Source: Lachnospiraceae bacterium
Lineage (GTDB): Bacteria; Bacillota; Clostridia; Lachnospirales; Lachnospiraceae
Reading direction: 5' to 3'
Assembly (NCBI GenBank): GCA_002892395.1
Contig: NBBL01000001.1
Span: 589 to 64,588, forward strand
Length of the DNA: 64,000 bases
How positions within the stretch are numbered: the stretch's first letter is position 1; every line of letters starts with the position of its first letter. Of the stretch, positions 60,555 through 64,000 are shown in pieces. Under the pieces are notes generated by a model, which was not told the DNA's origin, ran no database searches, and saw nothing but the letters and a program-made list of their open reading frames with translations. The position numbers and the translations under genes are program-made.

Positions 60555-63456
60555 GGAAAAGGCATTGATTAGCGATCTTCTGAATGTGATAAAAGAATGG
60601 ATGCGTGTGCTGGGAGGTAAGGTCAGGACCTCCCGGCTGTTTTTGCTGGGCGCGGCATATGCAGCGTTGATTGCGGTCATGGTGGTGCGCCTTTATCGCC
60701 TGCAAATCATACAGGGAGAAAGTTATCTCAAGGATTATATCCAGAAGACGGAAAAAAATGTCAGCATTCAGGCGACCCGGGGAAATATTTTTGATGTCAA
60801 TGGAAAGCTGCTGGCTTATAATCGGCTCGCCTACGCTGTGACCATTCAGGATAACGGCGATTACAAAAAGGCGGCGGATCGAAATCTGATGTATTACCGT
60901 CTGATTCAGATCTTAAACCGTCACGGCGAGACGGTCACCGGCCGACTGGAAATTGCGTTGGATGAGAACGGAGAATATTGCTTCACGGCAGAAAGCAGGG
61001 AAGCAAAGCGCCGCTTTCTCCGGGATCTCTACGGCCTTCGCCGGGTGGAGGATCTGACAGACGAGAACGGAAAGTATCCTGCGGATATCAGCGCAGAGGA
61101 TCTGATTCAAAACCGGGAAAAATACTACGGCCTGAACAAGCTGAGAGACGCCGACGGGAACGCGATCACGCTTACACCCATGGAGCGGCTGGAGCTCATA
61201 AACATTCGATATACCATGGGACTTACAGCCTATCAGCGTTACGAAAAGACAATCGTGGCAAACGACGTAAAGGAGCCGACACGCGCTGAAATTCTGGAAA
61301 ACCGGGCGCTCCTTTTGGGGGTTGACTGTGTGCAGACCACGGAGCGGGTCTACAACGATGCCATTCCCTTTTCCTCCATCATCGGCTACGTGGGAAGGGT
61401 GCAGGAGGATCAGCTGGAGACGCTGAAATCCACGCATGACGATTACAGCCCGAACGATACGGTGGGTCGAACCGGCATTGAAGAGTACATGGAGCAGGAG
61501 CTCCACGGAATCAAGGGAAGCCGGGTTATTTATGTCGACAACGTCGGCCATATTATGGAGGTGAAGAGTGAGACACCGCCGGTTGCAGGAAACGATGTTT
61601 ATCTCTCCATTGACCGGGATTTGCAGGTGGGGATCTATCACCTCCTGGAGAAGCATCTTGCAGGTGTGTTGGCATCGAAGCTGGTGAATCAGGACAATCC
61701 GAACACCGAGAGAACCGACTCCACGGCGCGTCTCATTCCGATTAAGGACGCCTACTATCAGCTGATCGGGAACAATATTCTTTCAATTCGCCATATGCAG
61801 TCCGGTGCCGCGACGGAAAACGAGAAGAGAATTGCAGAAAAGCTGGCTGCGTACACGGCGTCCTCGGAGGAAAACATGCGGGCAGAGCTCATGAATCCGG
61901 ATGCAAAAAATATTTCGGAGCTTCCGGATGATCAGCGGGCATTCATGTACTTTCTCTACAATCTCCTGGCTTCCGACGAGGTGGGGATCCTTCGAAAGGA
62001 TGAGATCCCGGTGACAGAGTCCTACTACACACGCTGGAAGGCGGATTCCATCAGCCTGCGGGAGCTTCTCTACAGCGGAATACGGGACGGATGGGTGGAT
62101 GCCTCCAAACTGGACACCGGAAAGAAATATGCGGGAGAGGACGAGCTCTATGCGCAGCTTGTCACGGATGCAATGGAGCAGCTAAAGGAAAGCCCGAGCT
62201 TTGGAAAGCTGATTTGTCAGTATATGATACGCGGCAATATTGTCGGTGGAAAAGAGCTCTGCCTCGCGCTCTATGATCAGGGCATCCTGGAGCATGATGC
62301 AGAGGAAGAGCGCATGCTTGCAACCAGCGGAGAAGAGTATGCTTATCGCTTTTTTGTCAGACAGGTGTCAGAAATTAAACTGACACCGGCGCAGCTTGCG
62401 CTGGATCCCTGCACGGCGGGGTGCGTGGTGACGGACATCCACACAGGAAAGGTTCGAGCGCTGGTATCTTATCCGGGCTACGACAACAACCGTCTGACCA
62501 ACACCATGGACGTGGCGTATTACAACCGTCTGCTGGCGGATCAGTCTCTGCCGCTCTACAACAATGCGACGCAGGCGAGAAAGGCGCCCGGATCAACCTT
62601 TAAGCCGATTACGGCGCTGGCCGGGCTTGAGGAACATGTGATCGGGATCAATGACACGGTGAATTGTACCGGTCTCTACGATGCAATTACGCCGCCGATG
62701 CGCTGCTGGATTTATCCGGGAAGCCACGGAGAGGAAACGATGGTCACCGGAATCCGAAATTCCTGCAACTTTTTCTTTGCGGAAATTGCGCACCGTCTGG
62801 CGACGGATGCCAAGGGGGAGTACGATCCCAAGCTTGGCATGGAGCGAATTCGAAAGTATGCGGAGATGTTCGGGCTTGGGAAAAAGTCCGGCATCGAGCT
62901 GATGGAAAATGAACCCATGATATCGGATGCCAGTCCGGAGCAGTCGGCAATCGGTCAGGGAACGCATTCCTTTGCCAATGTCCAGCTGTCCCGCTATGTC
63001 ACAACCCTCGCCAATCGGGGAACGGTGTTTGATCTCTCCATTTTGGATCGGGTGACAAATTGGGAGGGGACGCCGATTCGAAGTTACGAGCCCAAGGTTG
63101 ACGCCACCATCCATATCCAAAAGGAAAACTGGGACACGGTGCAGCGGGGCATGCGGGAGGTGGTCGAATTCGGTTCCCCCAGCAAGCTTTTTAAGGACCT
63201 GGAGGTTAACATTGCCGGTAAGACCGGAACCGCGCAGGAGTCAAAGAGCCGCGCCAATCACGCATTTTTTATCTCCTTCGGTCCCTATGAAAACCCGCAG
63301 GTGGCGGTGACCGTCAATATCCCGTACGGCTACACCTCAACCAACGCAGCCTCCATTTCAAAGGATGTGTACCGCCTTTGCTTCGGCTACACCAGTCTGG
63401 ACTATATCTTGAAGACCGGCGCTCAAAGAGCCAGCAATGTGAATATTATAGACTAA
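60541..63456 (+). CDS. mrdA: Penicillin-binding protein 2 (elongation transpeptidase) with large insertion
   Basis: Cross-links peptidoglycan during side-wall growth with RodA and MreC. 971 aa, far above the ~630 of E. coli PBP2. One membrane segment (about 35-55), a pedestal domain (TRGNIFDVNGKLLAYN, VGRTGIEEYMEQEL), then about 240 extra residues (380-620) before the transpeptidase. The active site is S685-TF-K688, S741-C-N743 and K894-TG. No good ribosome-binding site precedes ATG 60541, so translation is probably coupled to mreD; GTG 60588 is an alternative. Confidence 0.94.
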   Translation: MQSIEEKALISDLLNVIKEWMRVLGGKVRTSRLFLLGAAYAALIAVMVVRLYRLQIIQGESYLKDYIQKTEKNVSIQATRGNIFDVNGKLLAYNRLAYAVTIQDNGDYKKAADRNLMYYRLIQILNRHGETVTGRLEIALDENGEYCFTAESREAKRRFLRDLYGLRRVEDLTDENGKYPADISAEDLIQNREKYYGLNKLRDADGNAITLTPMERLELINIRYTMGLTAYQRYEKTIVANDVKEPTRAEILENRALLLGVDCVQTTERVYNDAIPFSSIIGYVGRVQEDQLETLKSTHDDYSPNDTVGRTGIEEYMEQELHGIKGSRVIYVDNVGHIMEVKSETPPVAGNDVYLSIDRDLQVGIYHLLEKHLAGVLASKLVNQDNPNTERTDSTARLIPIKDAYYQLIGNNILSIRHMQSGAATENEKRIAEKLAAYTASSEENMRAELMNPDAKNISELPDDQRAFMYFLYNLLASDEVGILRKDEIPVTESYYTRWKADSISLRELLYSGIRDGWVDASKLDTGKKYAGEDELYAQLVTDAMEQLKESPSFGKLICQYMIRGNIVGGKELCLALYDQGILEHDAEEERMLATSGEEYAYRFFVRQVSEIKLTPAQLALDPCTAGCVVTDIHTGKVRALVSYPGYDNNRLTNTMDVAYYNRLLADQSLPLYNNATQARKAPGSTFKPITALAGLEEHVIGINDTVNCTGLYDAITPPMRCWIYPGSHGEETMVTGIRNSCNFFFAEIAHRLATDAKGEYDPKLGMERIRKYAEMFGLGKKSGIELMENEPMISDASPEQSAIGQGTHSFANVQLSRYVTTLANRGTVFDLSILDRVTNWEGTPIRSYEPKVDATIHIQKENWDTVQRGMREVVEFGSPSKLFKDLEVNIAGKTGTAQESKSRANHAFFISFGPYENPQVAVTVNIPYGYTSTNAASISKDVYRLCFGYTSLDYILKTGAQRASNVNIID

Positions 63457-63524
63457 ATTTTTGCTGTTTTTCCTCGAATAACTGGAAAAATTTCCTGTTT
63501 TCCTGTAAAATTTAGGAGTGAACC

Positions 63525-64000
63525 ATGATTTTGCCTTATCACTACAAATCATTCGCCTTTCCGCTTTTTTTTGCTGTTCTGGGGCTGAACGCAATCGGTC
63601 TGATGGCAGTTTACAGCGCGTCCAATCAGGATATGGCGATTGTCGGCAGACAGATGGTGGGTGCCTGCATCGGATTTTCTGCCATGGCGGTGCTCTGCCT
63701 GCTTCCGCACCAGAAAATTCTGCGCTATGCCGTTCCGATTTTTGCGGCATGCTGTGTTCTCCTTCTGCTGGTTGATGTGTACGGCAAAATAGTGGGCGGT
63801 GCCAAGCGATGGATTGTCCTTCCGGGGATTGGGCAGGTACAGCCGTCGGAGTTTGCAAAGATCGGCATTGTGATTTTTGCCGCCTGGCTGCTGGGAAAAA
63901 ACAGGGAGGAGATCAATCAGCCGCGATTTCTTTTGATTTTTGCCGCGTTGTTCGCCATTCCGCTGTCTTTGATTTTTTCGGAGCCGGATCTTTCCACGAC
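63525..64000 (+). CDS. rodA: Rod-shape glycosyltransferase RodA/FtsW family, partial (3' end beyond window)
   Basis: SEDS-family peptidoglycan polymerase. The first 158 residues are visible: several membrane segments, LMAVYSASNQ, and the signature GAKRWIVLPGIGQVQPSEFAKI, then SEPDLSTT at the window edge. Position behind PBP2 and MreCD points to RodA rather than FtsW. ATG 63525 follows TTAGGAGTGAACC. The 68-base gap before it has a weak promoter-like pair, TGGAAA and TAAAAT 17 bases apart. Confidence 0.93.
   Translation, partial: MILPYHYKSFAFPLFFAVLGLNAIGLMAVYSASNQDMAIVGRQMVGACIGFSAMAVLCLLPHQKILRYAVPIFAACCVLLLLVDVYGKIVGGAKRWIVLPGIGQVQPSEFAKIGIVIFAAWLLGKNREEINQPRFLLIFAALFAIPLSLIFSEPDLST

Noticed and set aside
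1-64000. CRISPR array, prophage, restriction, toxin-antitoxin or other defence genes
   Set aside because: No direct-repeat array, integrase, phage structural gene or defence-type domain was seen; apart from the insertion sequence the window is core genome.

Overview
The window is a stretch of core chromosome from an anaerobic Firmicute. The closest fit is a moderately GC-rich member of Clostridia, probably Lachnospiraceae. This rests on gene order and family variants, not on a search: an ackA-pta acetate pathway, PlsX/PlsY/GpsA phospholipid synthesis, an SRP/ribosomal cluster in Gram-positive order, an ACT plus UPF0210 pair, a long (~400 aa) PRPP synthetase, a DUF3783 protein, a PDZ/DUF512 protein before der, and frequent TTG/GTG starts. 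The genus cannot be named from sequence alone.

Layout. 1-911: the end of an IS256-family insertion sequence, AT-richer than the rest, next to a tRNA-Leu(CAA) on the minus strand. 1351-8559: a lipoprotein, a small zinc-finger anti-sigma-like protein, polA, coaE, a YycJ/WalJ hydrolase and the ACT/UPF0210 pair. 8587-12216: tmcAL on the minus strand, divergent from ackA-pta. 12355-24834: rpmF, plsX, acpP, rnc, smc, ftsY, a ClC-type channel, ylxM, ffh, rpsP, khpA, rimM, trmD and rplS. 24923-28373: lepB, rbgA, rnhB, yraN and pgeF, meeting a minus-strand prs. 29713-34944: a DegV protein, DUF512 protein, der, plsY and gpsA. 35025-37820: a beta-CASP nuclease, rnhA and a secreted LprI-like protein. 37939-42521: alaS, rpsU, phoH and ybeY. 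42544-47478: a flippase, two FAD enzymes and a DUF3783 protein. 47543-49662: proBA. 49717-58079: miaB, mutS, mutL, miaA and a methionine-gamma-lyase-like enzyme. 58144-64000: radC, mreC, mreD, PBP2 and the start of rodA.

How the genes work together. Most are housekeeping genes in tight co-directional runs with ATGA, TAATG or longer overlaps, so translational coupling is widespread. The themes are lipid precursor synthesis (plsX, acpP, plsY, gpsA, perhaps the DegV protein), membrane targeting (ftsY, ffh, lepB), ribosome and tRNA maturation (rnc, rimM, trmD, rbgA, der, ybeY, miaA, miaB, tmcAL), DNA replication and repair (polA, mutS, mutL, rnhA, rnhB) and side-wall synthesis (mreC, mreD, PBP2, rodA).

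I found no CRISPR array, prophage, toxin-antitoxin, restriction or defence locus, and no clear undescribed multi-gene system. The best leads are smaller: an RNA stem that buries the ribosome-binding site of the IS256 transposase, a recurring TRTGN extended -10 promoter, an identical 17-base -35 block before ylxM and rpsU, an inverted repeat over the plsX -10, an FAD enzyme / DUF3783 / FAD enzyme module with an in-frame 12-base tandem repeat, a ClC-type channel with altered signature motifs, and a PBP2 with a large insertion beside a MreC with a long Glu/Thr-rich tail.
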